From Allantophomopsis cytisporea (taxonomy: Eukaryota; Ascomycota; Leotiomycetes; Phacidiales; Phacidiaceae): a stretch of 64,000 nucleotides of DNA. The notes under the pieces are model-generated. The model was not told the DNA's origin. It ran no database searches and was given only the letters and a program-made list of their open reading frames with translations. Of the stretch, positions 22,431-33,485 are shown one piece after another. Every line of letters begins with the position of its first letter. Within the stretch, counting starts at the first letter, position 1. The translations under genes were made by a program, and so were the position numbers. Where the stretch lies: NCBI GenBank assembly GCA_024752435.1, contig CP103031.1:1670001-1734000 (forward strand), given 5' to 3'.

Positions 22431-25400
22431 ATGGATTCCTCACTGCATCCCCCAGCTAGGCAGCCTTTCCTCACGCAGGCGCAGGAAGATGCCAAGAAGA
22501 TGCAGAAGATTGTTATTGACAAATGCAACAAGAAAGGCGTAGATCCGCCGAAGTATGCATTGAAAGAATTGATTGGTAAAGGAAGTTTTGGAAGGGTTTA
22601 CAAAGCGTAAGTAATGCCCCTTCCACAACTTTTCTTACCAGAAACCAGTGCTCTGCTTGCTTTTCCTTCTGTTCGTATTTCTTCTTTCCCTCTCTCCAAA
22701 AAGGTACCTCGCTTTGCGTCACCAAAATCAAATTCATACCAGCTTCATTCTCTTTTGTTGCAAGATTATGGCTCGGTCTTTGGAAGTCCTGCCGTGAAGC
22801 TCCATGAACCTTTTGAAGAGCTTTGGATCCCTCCCTGACCTGTCTGGCTGGTGGTTGTCAGGCAGAGCCTGGTCGTAGGACACCGGCTCCATCCTTTTCT
22901 GTCGCAGGCTCTCGGGGGAAAGCAGTTCTGCTCTCAGAGAGAGCACTACCGCTTCGCATCTTCAAAGTCTAAGCTGACAGCTAGACTCCGCGAGATGCAC
23001 CTGTGTTGACGGCCGAATGCCAACTAGTACCAAGACAGATGGATTCGAGGGATGGGCAATTCCCTGTAATCCACTGTGGATCTGTGAACGCGTTGGGGAA
23101 CGGACTCCAAGCCCAGCGTCATTTGGCGGTGGACGCCAAGCTTGGATACCCGAATTTGATGCATTCTCTGACCCGATTCTGAACCGCGTATATTGCGGGA
23201 TCAGGAAGTTCCTGTTCCCACAGTACACCAGGTAACCGGGAAGTTTCTGTCCATGATACCGGGTATTTGTCATCTGGTGTACTGTGGGATCAGAAAATTC
23301 CCTGTCCCCCATTTCCTGGTACCTGTCGAGTTGCATATTTCTGGTCATAGCTCTGCACTTTGCCTTCCCAGAGAAAATTCCATCCAAGCTCCATTCTCTT
23401 CCACCCCGAGCTCCCGAGAGAGAATGGGTCTCCACGGAGACCGAGCGATAAGCTAAATGTCCCAAGCTATTGGGAGCACCATAAGCCCTTTCCAACAAAG
23501 TAATACCACTTTGCACCCCAATGAACACGCCTTGTTTCAACCAGGGCAGTAGGAACATTTGGCGCGTGGTGATCGATTTTGGGGAACCACTTTCGGTTCC
23601 CCTCAAGCACATTCTATTCGTTTTCGCCTTTCCTTGCTTGATGATCTTCATTTCCTCGTCATGTTCCACCACTCCACACCCATTGTGTCGGGAGTGGTGG
23701 AACGTTGGGGAGCAGCTTGTATAGCTGAGGGCTTACCGGGCTGCGTCCCGATTTCCCCCACGACAACCTTCGTTATCCATGGTGGCCTCCTCTTTAGAAG
23801 AGGAGGTTGGACGGATGGTCCAACATATGGGAGCCTGATCCCCAAGATTCGGCAGTCCAAATCCCGATTTCTCCCATGGGAGCCACCGTTCTCAACCTCC
23901 TCTCCACAGTGCTTAAAGAGTTGGCGAATGTTGCGCCAAGTTTCTTCTGGGAATCGGAAGACTGGTTGCCTGTATTGAGAGTACCTGTGGTGTTATCAGG
24001 GAAGGAACTATCTGTTGATTCGGTTCCTGAGAGGAGTTGGCTTGTGGGGGACCTGGTGATGATATTGATTTGGCTGAACTGCCCGTTTGGGACATCTTTC
24101 ACCAGATCCCCCGATGAGCTCTTCCACCTTATCCTTGGCGAAGTTGTTTGAGGGTGTTATCCCTCGTGAGCTCCCGGCCACGGTTGTGTCTAGAATCCAT
24201 GATTAGGTTCTGCTAGGCCTTGCGAGGAGGCAGTGGAGTTTGACAGCTACCTGTCTTCCCAGCATTAATAGTGACTCTTGCCTTGTCATGTCATTAACAG
24301 ACGAGTACCTAATGCTGGGAAGACAGGCCTTGTTGCTGTGGAAGCTTCCAAGCGGCAACAGGTTCTGATGTCGAGAAATCGCTTTGCGTCTCCGAAAGCA
24401 CTAGCTGGCATAGCGGTATTCACGTTGGTGGTCGTGGCCAAGTTCTTCCATCATTCCTTGAGCTTTGTCTACCATGTCAAAGTCGTGGATATCAAAGTGT
24501 ATTGAAAGCTTCATGACATTGCCAAGTCTCTGCTGAGGTAGAGGCGTTGAACAATACAGACGACTCTATGATATGCCCGAGTGGACATTGATGAGAGAGG
24601 TTGACGCTGCGGGGATAGTTTGATGTGACGGAGTGGCCACTGATGAGATTGGTGCAAATCCTTTTGAATCTCTCCTGCTGGCGCCTTTGTGACTCCAACG
24701 TTTGATTGTTGCGTATCGTGATCACCTGTGTGCCTCGAAGGTTCATGAGCTGGTGATATGATGGGCTAAGTGGCCCGTTGACAACGGGTGCGCAGCTTGG
24801 TCTGTGTGCCCCAGCGTGTCCATTGAGACTTCACAGGTCAGCAGTTGCGTTATGATATCCGATCTCGAAACTTACGTTGTTGACTGAAGGCTCATCTCGT
24901 TGGACCGAGTGGTCTGTGATGATAGTAGTCAAGGGAATTACGTATTTTGCTCTGTTTTTCCTGAGGACGTATCCTGTCAGTTGTTGCCATTGACTATCAC
25001 CGTGGGGATACGTACGTGTGGTAGCCAAGGCACTCAAGTTGGTGGAGATGATGATATGACGACGATGGTGATGCATCAAAATCGCCTCATGTCTCGTTGC
25101 CCGTTCTGATGGCCATGGGGATCGGAGTTCTCAGTTGGGGGTTCACCTCGCAACGAGATACTTGCCTTTCGTGATGGATGCGTCAGATCTGGAGGTGGGG
25201 ACGAGCGGATTTGAAGATTGAGTATGAATTTGCGTTTGCATCTGATTTTGCGCTTTCTTTTCGTCGTGCGGCTGTTCTTGCGTTTATTTTGATGTGACAA
25301 ATTAAGGGATATTGTGCTGACGATCTGTAGGCGTGATTTGAGTAGTCGTGTTGCTGCAGATGTTGCGGTAAAGATTATTGATATTGATGAGTCTGACACG

Positions 25401-28010
25401 ATGGATCCCCGGAATGCGGATTCGTATTCGGAGTTTTTGAAGGAGGTCAATGCCCTGAAGACCTTAAGCCAGAGTGGTGCGCGAAACATAAATCATGTGA
25501 TTGAGGCGCTACCTGTGGGATCAACGATGTGGATGATTACTGAGTACTGTGGAGGTGGAAGTATTGCGACCTTAGTAAGTCGTCACGGCCCTGCTTCCAG
25601 CTAAAATTTATTAATGTGCCCGCACTAGATGAAGCCGACGGCACCAAATGGTCTACAAGAGCGCTGGATCATACCCATACTTAGGGAGGTCGCCGTAGCA
25701 ATCAGATGGGTTCATCAGGCTGGGATAATTCACAGAGATATCAAGTGTAAGTCATTAAGAATTATCCGAGACTATATACTGACTACGAATTCAGGCGCCA
25801 ATGTTCTGGTCACTGAGGACGGTGGAGTTCAGTTGTGTGATTTCGGTGTTGCTGGCACTATTGAAACGAAGTCTGATAAGCGTTCTACCGTTATTGGTAC
25901 CCCTCACTGGATGGCTCCTGAGCTGTTTGATATGAGACCAAGCTACGGCAAAGAAGTCGATATCTGGGCGTTTGGCTGCATGGTCTATGAGATTGCGACT
26001 GGTCTTCCTCCAAACGCAGGCAAAGTTTCTCTCCATGATCTTCCGTCTTATTTGAAGAGAAATGTTCCTCGACTGAAAGGAGGCAATTATTCAGACGGAC
26101 TTCGCAGCCTAGTTGCATACTGTCTTGAAGAAAAGCCGGAAAACCGCCCCTCTATCGAGAACGTGCAGAGACACAACTACATTGCAGGTACAGAGAGACA
26201 GTACCCAACGTCATCTCTAGCGGAGCTAGTTGTATCATTCAAAATCTGGACAGACCGTGGTGGTGATAGACGCTCTTTGTTTGGACTTGGTGGTGCGCAG
26301 GGCCCTTCGGAACTTTCATCAACTGCTTTAAGTGATGACAATTGGAATTTCTCTACTACAGTAGAGTTTGATCAGAGAATTCCTGAAGAGCCCAATGAGC
26401 AAGTCCAGGATGTCATCAACGTGTACGGAAACGGAGTGAAGTTTGATTTCAATCCTGGCGATCGGCTTCCGCAGCAATCTCGTCAGATGCAAGGACCCTC
26501 TGATGCACAGAAACCCAGAGGCAAACCTACGCGACGTCGTCCGCCTCCAGTTCAAGCTTTAGCACCACTCAAAGCACCTTTGGAGAAGATTTTTGATCCG
26601 TACACAAAGTCACGCTACGAAGACAACTCGCGCAATCATTACGGCAGAGGTATGGGCATGGGTATGGGTATGCCTCCGTCTGATCTTCCACTCCGTGATA
26701 ACTCTGGCCCAATGTCAATTCGCGATACTATGATTGACCTAGGAGATCACGATCCGGATTCTGGCATGTCTTCCTTCCCTGAAATGGACACAATCAGGGC
26801 TAGCGATCACCGTCAAGATGACAATGGCTACGGCAGTTCTAGTAGTTATAGCAACTATGATAGTCATGATTTCAACCGTCCGTCACTCAGCGATCCAGCT
26901 GACAAAGCCGACAATCGTAAGACGCAGGACTGGAAGTTTCCTTCTGCAGCACCTCCAATGTCTGCTGATCCAGATGTCTCCCGCTTCCCCAACAACTATG
27001 AGCCAAGCAGGCCTGCCATTACCCCAGCTCTTGGTGGCCGTCCGGCTTTAATGCATCATCCTACAGAGCCAGTTGCAGTGCCTCAGTCTATGGGTTCTGT
27101 ATCAAGTTCTCCAGACAATCGCATGAGCGTCACGTCAATGATCGACATGGACCTTGCAATTCCAGAGCCAATTCGTCCTCCATTTGCAGAGATGACTCGT
27201 CCCGGAACTGCTGCCTCCAACGTATCTGACTTCTCTGCTGTCAGTGAAGCCGGTGGAAGTACCAATCCTTTTGAGTATGAGCGCCATCCTAGCCTTTACT
27301 TCGACTCAGATACAGCACCTTTCATGAGTGAGTCTGAACAACAGAAGCCGGTACAGCAGGAAGAAGGTGGCCGTGCGCAGCAGTATCCAGCTTGGTATCT
27401 AGCTGAACACCCAGAGCTTGCTTCTCAGGTGCCAGTCACCCAGACTGACCCAACAGGTGTAAACCGACCATCTCCTGACCATCCACGTCTTGATCCACCC
27501 AATAGAATTTGGGACCGCAGACACCCAGAGTATGTTAATCCGCTGAGTGCCGATTATACCGACAGCAACCCAATGGATGAGGCCTATGACAAGAAGATGG
27601 AAACGCAAACAAGACATCAGCGCGAGCCATCGTATGAGGTCTATGACATGGATGGGCCTGATGATGCTGGCTACCAGACATCGTCCTCCGTATCCGCCAC
27701 ACAAGGTCCCATCCGCCCTCGTGCCTTCCCAGAGCGCAATCTTCGACCAGAGTCGCCTTCAATGGCTCCCCCCACCTTCAACCTATACTCGCGTGCTCCT
27801 TGGGAGATGCAACAAGAGCAGCGCAACAGCAAGTTCCCAAAGCTGCCACCTCCACCGTCTCAAGCTGCAATGACTGGTACTGCGACCCAGGAGGAGATGA
27901 CCCAGGAGTTGATAGGAATGTTCGATGCTTTCAAGACTCAGCTTACGAGTTTTAAAGAAGTTTACTCAGAGCTTCCAAAAGGTTCGGAGCGTCCTCCACG
28001 TCGTCAGTAA
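22431..28010 (+). CDS. POD6: STE20/GCK-family protein kinase (POD-6/Nak1/Kic1 type)
   Basis: Four exons (22431-22606, 25331-25574, 25629-25746, 25795-28010) give 917 residues in frame. All kinase elements are intact: glycine loop IGKGSFGRVYKA (48-59), VAVK with Lys73, catalytic HRDIK (175-179), DFG (195-197), and GTPHWMAPE (214-222), the GCK/STE20 activation-segment signature. The long C-terminus is disordered, with short Gly-Met repeats near 26,650 and a conserved-looking terminal helix (TQEEMTQELIGMFDAFKTQL). In this family (POD-6 in Neurospora, Nak1 in fission yeast) the kinase acts upstream of the NDR kinase COT-1/Orb6 in polar growth and cell separation. Intron 1, in the codon right after the glycine loop, is about 2.7 kb because of an insertion. 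Its GTAAGT and TAG ends are preserved, so a functional transcript is still predicted. Confidence 0.92.
23217..23288. repeat. Imperfect palindrome with 15-base perfect arms
   Basis: CCCACAGTACACCAG at 23217-23231 is the exact reverse complement of 23274-23288, and about 20 further flanking bases on each side also pair with some mismatches. Confidence 0.85.
23663..23703. repeat. Perfect inverted repeat, 13-base arms
   Basis: GTTCCACCACTCC (23663-23675) is the reverse complement of 23691-23703, with a 15-base loop. Confidence 0.85.
23786..23806. repeat. Perfect inverted repeat, 9-base arms
   Basis: CCTCCTCTT (23786-23794) pairs exactly with 23798-23806 around a three-base loop, giving a tight hairpin. 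Confidence 0.85.
23945..24200 (-). pseudogene. Inverted repeat copy B: antisense, frame-broken partial copy of the unknown gene
   Basis: Read on the minus strand, the copy starts with an ATG at 24200 and resembles the first 240 bases of the unknown gene. It has about 25 extra bases (near 24108-24133) that put a TAA after 23 codons. The downstream peptide SGTESTDSSFPDNT is kept in another frame. Similarity stops near 23945. Copy B is thus a decayed or recombined fragment, not an expressed gene, unless a different start is used. Confidence 0.8.
24250..24327. repeat. Perfect inverted repeat, 18-base arms
   Basis: CCTGTCTTCCCAGCATTA at 24250-24267 is the exact reverse complement of 24310-24327, with 42 bases between. 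It lies just beyond the 5' end of the antisense copy B. Confidence 0.9.
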
Positions 28011-28457
28011 TCATCACATCATCACATCTCATAGTTGTTTGAGGTCATGATGACTTGCCTCTTGTCCTTTTTCTTTGCTTTGCGTTTTGATTTACTTAAT
28101 TTTGTCGGAACTGAGAGCTACGGCTTTGATCCTCAGATTTTCTTCAATCTATTTGGCATCGTCGAGGAGTTAAGGAGGAGCATGTACTTATGAGGCCATA
28201 ATAACCTAAAGGCTGGGTTTAAATGCACTTTACTGTTGCTTGCTATCGCATGGGTTGCCTACTCATGCAACACAAAATTGAATGTTGAATCAGGTAATCC
28301 TTCTGATATGATGATGTGCCGTCGTGATACACAACCTAGGGAGACTTACTGATCATGTAGAAACTTTAAATATGGGTGTACGTTCTTCCCGTTATATCGG
28401 AACTTCAGCATGCAAGTGTACACAAAAATAATCTCATAAGAAACGTGACAATGTCAA
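28011..28457. other. Convergent 3' intergenic region
   Basis: This AT-rich spacer lies between the kinase stop (+) and the TGS1 stop (-). Nothing further is seen. Confidence 0.55.
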
Positions 28458-29330
28458 TTACTTAGTAGAAGCAGGGATATATGCAACCAAAGCCTTACTT
28501 GCACCTTCAATACAATACTGCACCACCTCAATCTTTTCACCCTCTCCAGCTAATCTCGCAATTTGCCTCAAATCCGACGTCCTAGGCAGAAATAACGCTA
28601 CTCCAAATCTCGCACACAGCTTATAGATGTCCGCAAGATTATACGGCTGCATAGTACTCAAATCAAAGATAGCATCAGTGCTGTATCCTGGCCCACCCCA
28701 CGGCGGACTTGCAAAAATAGTAGTGGTTGTGCCGGTACTCGTATCCGGGTACAATTTTTGCACATACGAGAAGGAATCCGCATTTACCCAGGTAATCTTG
28801 TCGGCTACGCCGTAGATAAATGCGTTTCGTTGCGCACATGCGAGCACAGCCGGATTACGCTCGATTCCTATTACATGTTTCCAGCGCCCTGAAAGCGCGA
28901 AAGCTATCGAGTTGCCACCCGCACCGGCGAAGATGTCGATTATGGTATCGATGTGCGATGGGGTGGTTTTCTCCAAGTCTTCGGCGATTTTCCTAGCCGG
29001 TGAGTATTTGAAGAGCTTGCTCGTATTGAGTGACTTACAGTGCTATTGGCTCGGGCGTTACGCCAAACCATGCATCGTCTGTCATGTAGATTCCATCGTC
29101 ATATGCTGAGAAAATGCTGTGTCGTTGCTGCCAGTATCTATGATTGTCAGATCACCTGAAATCACGGCTGGCGATTGAGTGAAAGCTACGCACTTCTGGA
29201 TGTCCCAGGGTACTTCACCAAGATGGGAATAGTGATGGCATTCTTCAGTCAGGGGAAGAATCTCGGTCGTAATTCCATCCTCCTTGATAGTCTTGATGTT
29301 TTGGACACCCTCTTCGATGTCGATATCCAT
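28458..29330 (-). CDS. TGS1: Trimethylguanosine synthase
   Basis: Three exons (29330-29194, 29137-29039, 28992-28458) encode 256 residues. The ATG at 29330 (MDIDIEEG) is used, as the in-frame codon two positions upstream is GTG. The block KYWQQRHSIFSAYDDGI and the sentence DDAWFGVTPEPIA are typical of Tgs1. The methyltransferase core has AdoMet motif I IDIFAGAGGNSI and the motif IV SPPWGGPGY that stacks on the m7G base. The enzyme converts the m7G cap of spliceosomal snRNAs and snoRNAs into the 2,2,7-trimethyl cap, in the nucleus/nucleolus. The short length fits fungal members, which lack the long N-terminus of animal TGS1. Confidence 0.93.
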
Positions 29331-30052
29331 GGTCACGAATGTGAAATTCTTTCTAAGGGTTTATGATTAAATCTTCAAAAATGATCTGACTAGACTAGCA
29401 TGTTCCTATACGCGTTTGTCCGGTACGCAAGCGCTCTGTGTTCTTGTCAGTTGAGATAGTTCTGATGAAGAAATACAAATTTTGCACACGCCCGGAACAC
29501 CAAAATTTAGAGGAAAAAAATCAAAGGCTTGAAAATAACTATTTTTGAAATAAATTACGACAACCTTATCACCAAAGGCTAAAAATCTAATTGTATTCTC
29601 AAAAATGGACGACAATAGCTAATCTACACGATCGCAGATAATTCCACATTTGAACTCTGAAGACTGAGAAATTGAAAACCTGAGAATTAACATAACTTAC
29701 GTATTTTAACTTGTAGTTGGATTTGACAAAGTGGTCAAAACATGTAATCCTAAGAAGACTAAAATAGTAGGGAGAAAGTGAGAATAATATTTGCTCAAAA
29801 CATAGACAAATATCTAGAACTCAATATGTGTAGCCAAGAGTAAATCAATCATCCTAAGAGTCGAATTCACTGGTGGATCCACGGAATGGACCGCAGCTCT
29901 CAACGAGGCTGAAATAGCTTCAGAACGCTAAACCTAAAAGGAAACAAGGCTGATATTCCAGGGACCACAACGGTGTCCCGAAGACATCATTCAGCTCTAG
30001 ATTTGATAGATGCGCCTTTAATTTTCCAATTACCACAAAAATCTACTACACG
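29331..30052. other. Divergent AT-rich spacer between TGS1 and the GRASP gene
   Basis: This 720-base AT-rich region probably holds both promoters. No coding frame or RNA gene is supported. Confidence 0.5.
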
Positions 30053-31203
30053 ATGTTCAACGCGCTCAATCGCTTTATATCTCGATTGGACTCCGATTCC
30101 CCATCACAGCCCTCCTCCAACCATGCTGCATTTGGGTTTCAAGTCCTGCGCAACACTAACTTAGAGCTCGCCATTGAGCCATGGTTTGATTTCATCGTTG
30201 GAATCAATGGGCGTCTTTTAGTAGGTTGGAGTTGATTTCTGCCTGGTTACATATGTTAACAATCCACAGGATAGCTCAGATCCAAGACTATTCTCACAAG
30301 AGGTCCGCAATTGTGCTGGAGGTAGCGTCACTCTTGGATTATGGAGCGCAAAGGTACCCAACCCATTCCAACTTGACAAAGCCATGGCTAACAAATCCAT
30401 AGGGACAACGAACGCGAACAATCCATATCGCAGTCGATCCAGTAGCCCCAACCCTGGGTCTCACCCTTCAATGGACCTCTCTGTCCGTCGCATCCAACAT
30501 CTGGCATATCCTTGACGTACCCGCCAACTCGCCCGCCGACCACGCCGGCCTCCTCCCTTACTCAGACTACATTCTCGGCACGCCCGAGGGAGTCCTGCAT
30601 GGCGAAGCTGGGCTTGGGGAGCTGGTAGAAGATCATATTGGCCGCCCACTGCGCCTGTACGTCTACAACAACGAATACAACGTGACCCGCGAGTTGACCA
30701 TCCACCCATCGCGTGACTGGGGTGGAGAGGGTGCTCTGGGTTGCGTCCTAGGCTACGGCGCTCTCCACCGTCTTCCTGCACCGCTCAGCGAGCCGGTCGC
30801 CGGGCCTGGCGAGACACTGTTTGAGGGTGAAACAGCCCGCTTCTCAAATGAAGAGCCAAGAACATCCCCAACCTCCCAAACGTTCACGCCAACCACCCTT
30901 CCCGCTGTTGGAGGTGACTTCTTGATTCCCGCACAACTTTCCACTCCCCCGCCGCCACAGAGCGGCCCGCCTCAAGCCGCAGCTCATCTACCGTCGAGGA
31001 AGAAGAAGGTGCATGGTGCTAGTCCGAATAGGATGATGGATGATTACTTTTTGGAAGGCGAGAAGAAGAGTAGGGAGCTGGACTATGCGCCTAGCTCGAA
31101 GGGTTCTGCTGTGCCACCTCCGCCAAAAGCTGGAGGACCACCGAAGGCGGGGTCACCTGTAAAGACAGAGAGTCCACAGCCAGAGGCGCAGGCTGAAGCT
31201 TAA
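30053..31203 (+). CDS. GRH1: GRASP55/65-type Golgi reassembly-stacking protein (Grh1)
   Basis: Three exons (30053-30220, 30270-30353, 30403-31203) give 350 residues. Two GRASP-type PDZ-like domains lie in tandem. The first (about 20-105) has AFGFQVLRNTNLELAIEPWFDFIVGINGRLLD, and the second (about 107-200) has GLTLQWTSLSVASNIWHILDVPANSPADHAGLLPYSDYILG, with the strand order of the family. The N-terminus MFNALNRFI could form an amphipathic helix for membrane attachment, as in yeast Grh1. There is no Gly at position 2 for myristoylation. The C-terminal 130 residues are a Pro/Ser-rich disordered tail. Grh1 acts at ER exit sites/early Golgi and in unconventional secretion. Confidence 0.93.
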
Positions 31204-31348
31204 GGTTGCAATTGATTTAAGTAGAATTTTGAAGTAGAATACCTAACTGTAATGATGATGTGTTATGATACAAGTTTGTGGATTTTTAAGATGATGAAAT
31301 GTATGTTTTATTGCCGGAGATTGAGGTTTATAGTCCTGTGTATATGTT

Positions 31349-33485
31349 CTAGAATACAGCACCACCGATAATGAAGACTCTTTCCTCTTCCCTCCTCACC
31401 CACTGCACAATCCTATTTGCACCCTGTGCCAGCGCAGCCCGTGATGCATGCGGTCCTGCCACACAATACAGCTCGAAGATGGGCGTTGTCCACGCTAACG
31501 ATATCGAGTCCTTTCCTATGCAATGTAAGATCCTCAAGTGGGAGTGCTTTGTATGAACAGAAGCATGGAGTTTATGATACAACGTCATAAGCCTGAGCCC
31601 GTTAGTACCATCCCAATTAAGCAAAGAAGCCTACATTCAGCGGGTAGAAATACCTTCTTCGTGTCATTAAATTGCTATAATGCGGCCCGAAGGACGGCAT
31701 AGCAAACTGCACGTTTGCGCGCGACTTGTACAGGAAATGCCGCAGCTGCGTGCCGGGGACAATATCAGTTGTACTCGGACGACCCTGCCTAACAGCGTTC
31801 CTGATAACATCCATACTGCCATTCTTCTCCAACTGCGCAACTACATCATCACGCATCTGTTTAAGCTCAAAGAAGCTCTCCTTCTCAGCACTAATGAGTA
31901 GCACCGCAATCTCGTCATCTCTCCCACTGCTGCTCTTCGACGTTTGCGGCCTCTCACCAGCCGCCTCGTCTTCGTCGACACTGAGGAAGCTCACATACAT
32001 GTACAGGTAGCCCCTGTTGTTGAAGCCTGGCAGACATAGCGGAATCCAGTTCTCGCCCCCGCCGCTCCGCACACTACCTGCTTCGAAGAGCATATTGAAG
32101 ATTAACTGCAGATCCGAAGGGTGGAGTGAGTGGCGTTTCGGTCGAATCACGCTAACGAGTCGTCCTCCGGCCACTATTAGACCGTAAAGAAGTTTGTCGG
32201 AGCGCGTTTTTAGGAGGGAGTTATTAATAACTTGCCGTTGAAATTTGCGGATCTTGAGGCATTCGAGCGACGAGAGGAGAGCTGACGGGGAGCCTTTTGT
32301 GAAGGTGTCTGCGAGAGAGGAGAGCAGACTCTCCGTCCCATCTAACGGTCTCCGTAGATCTGAAGAAGGACGATATTGGAAAATGTGTGTCAAAGTCGGC
32401 AATGTCAGTGTGGAAAGGATTTGCATGTATAATGCATCGAGCTGTGATCGTAGTTGTGCGTCACTCTCTCCCAGGCGACTGATGGCAACGAAATAGAGCG
32501 GTCCTTCTGTAGAGATCACAAATCTTGTATCTCCGGCCGTGAAACCCTTCAACGGATCCTTGGAGCCCTCGTAAAATGATATGATGGTCTGAATGATTCC
32601 GATATAACCATTGATGAGGTTTTGGTCACCATGTCTGCTCCAAATGGGTTTGCCCGCGGACGATAGAATGAGATAGTGCTTCAATTTGGACTTCCATTGT
32701 AACAACAATTGCTCTGTATCCAGTCAATAAAACGTTTCACGGATTTCGAAGTGTATGTGCTCACCTTCATTACCGCCCTTGCTGTCAACCTCCTCCATCT
32801 CATCGAATTCTTGCGAAAATGTTGAGAGTCCATCTTCCGGCTCGGCATCCTCAATCTCAAAGGGATCTCCAGCTTCTGCATGTGTACTAAGCATTCGCCA
32901 TGCAGGACTCTGGGACGTCAAAGCATCACCTAGCAAGCTCTCTAAATCCCCAGTAGCTCGTAACGTTGGCGCAGGGCTCATCAAACTCCCAATATCATCT
33001 ACCTCGCTGCCAATCCTGCTCGCTCTGCTTGCTTTCGACCGCAATTCTGGTACTGTTTGGTTAGAGGGCGACCGAGGCTCCGATGTAGAATAAGTCCCCC
33101 TTGAGCCATCTGGAAACGAGAGTGTCTGTACATCGATAGACGACAAGGACGTAGTTGGCTTCGATTGCAGTTGGGGTCTCATTGGACCCAGGGTTGATCG
33201 TGAAGTCGCAGGTCTCAGCTCGTTCTTCGAAATAGAAGGTCGCATAGGGAGAGGTGGGCGTTTGCTCGCATCGTCCGAATCGCTGCCCTCACCACCGACT
33301 GACTTCACAGTGCCATTGTCTTCCTTCTGTACCCGACCACTCTCGCTCGTCTGCTCTTCGGGCGCATCATTGTTGCCGGTCATTGAGACCTTGATATCAT
33401 TGTCGATTGTCGTAGATGGTGACGCAATTGAATCTGCGATTAGTGAATCATGAAGGTTGTCCTTGAAGCTGATGTTGTCTCCCAT
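31349..33485 (-). CDS. MON1: Vacuolar fusion protein Mon1
   Basis: Three exons (33485-32765, 32713-31654, 31592-31349) give 674 residues. The first 240 are disordered and Ser/Pro-rich with acidic clusters. From residue 241 the conserved Mon1 longin region begins: LLQWKSKLKHYLILSSAGKPIWSRHGD, then YIGIIQTIISFYE, and the middle block IRPKRHSLHPSDLQLIFNML. The last exon carries the terminal longin domain ending in EERVFIIGGAVF. Intron 2 has a perfect TACTAAC branch site. Mon1 with Ccz1 is the exchange factor that activates the Rab7 homologue Ypt7 on endosomes and autophagosomes before vacuole fusion. In plant-pathogenic fungi the gene is known to matter for autophagy and infection. Confidence 0.95.

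Larger units (their letters stand above)
22607..25330. mobile_element. Repeat-derived insertion filling kinase intron 1
   Basis: All other kinase introns are about 50 bases, whereas this one is 2,724, so around 2.6 kb has been gained. The contents are not an obvious transposon: I see no transposase, reverse transcriptase or long terminal repeat. The segment contains an antisense partial copy of the neighbouring unknown gene (23945-24200), several perfect palindromes (23217-23288, 23663-23703, 23786-23806, 24250-24327) and a 236-codon minus-strand frame (22962-23672) without domain signature. The makeup suggests a composite of old repeats or a non-autonomous element. Its exact ends and any target-site duplication could not be fixed by eye. 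Confidence 0.5.

Noticed and set aside
22962..23672. 236-codon minus-strand open frame inside the kinase intron insertion
   Set aside because: It runs through the palindromic repeats, has no domain signature and no splice or promoter context. Repeated units explain the lack of stops.
28680..28720. Ser rather than Asp/Asn before PPWGGP in TGS1 as a lost catalytic residue
   Set aside because: Known TGS1 proteins also carry SPPW at this site, so it is the normal family motif.
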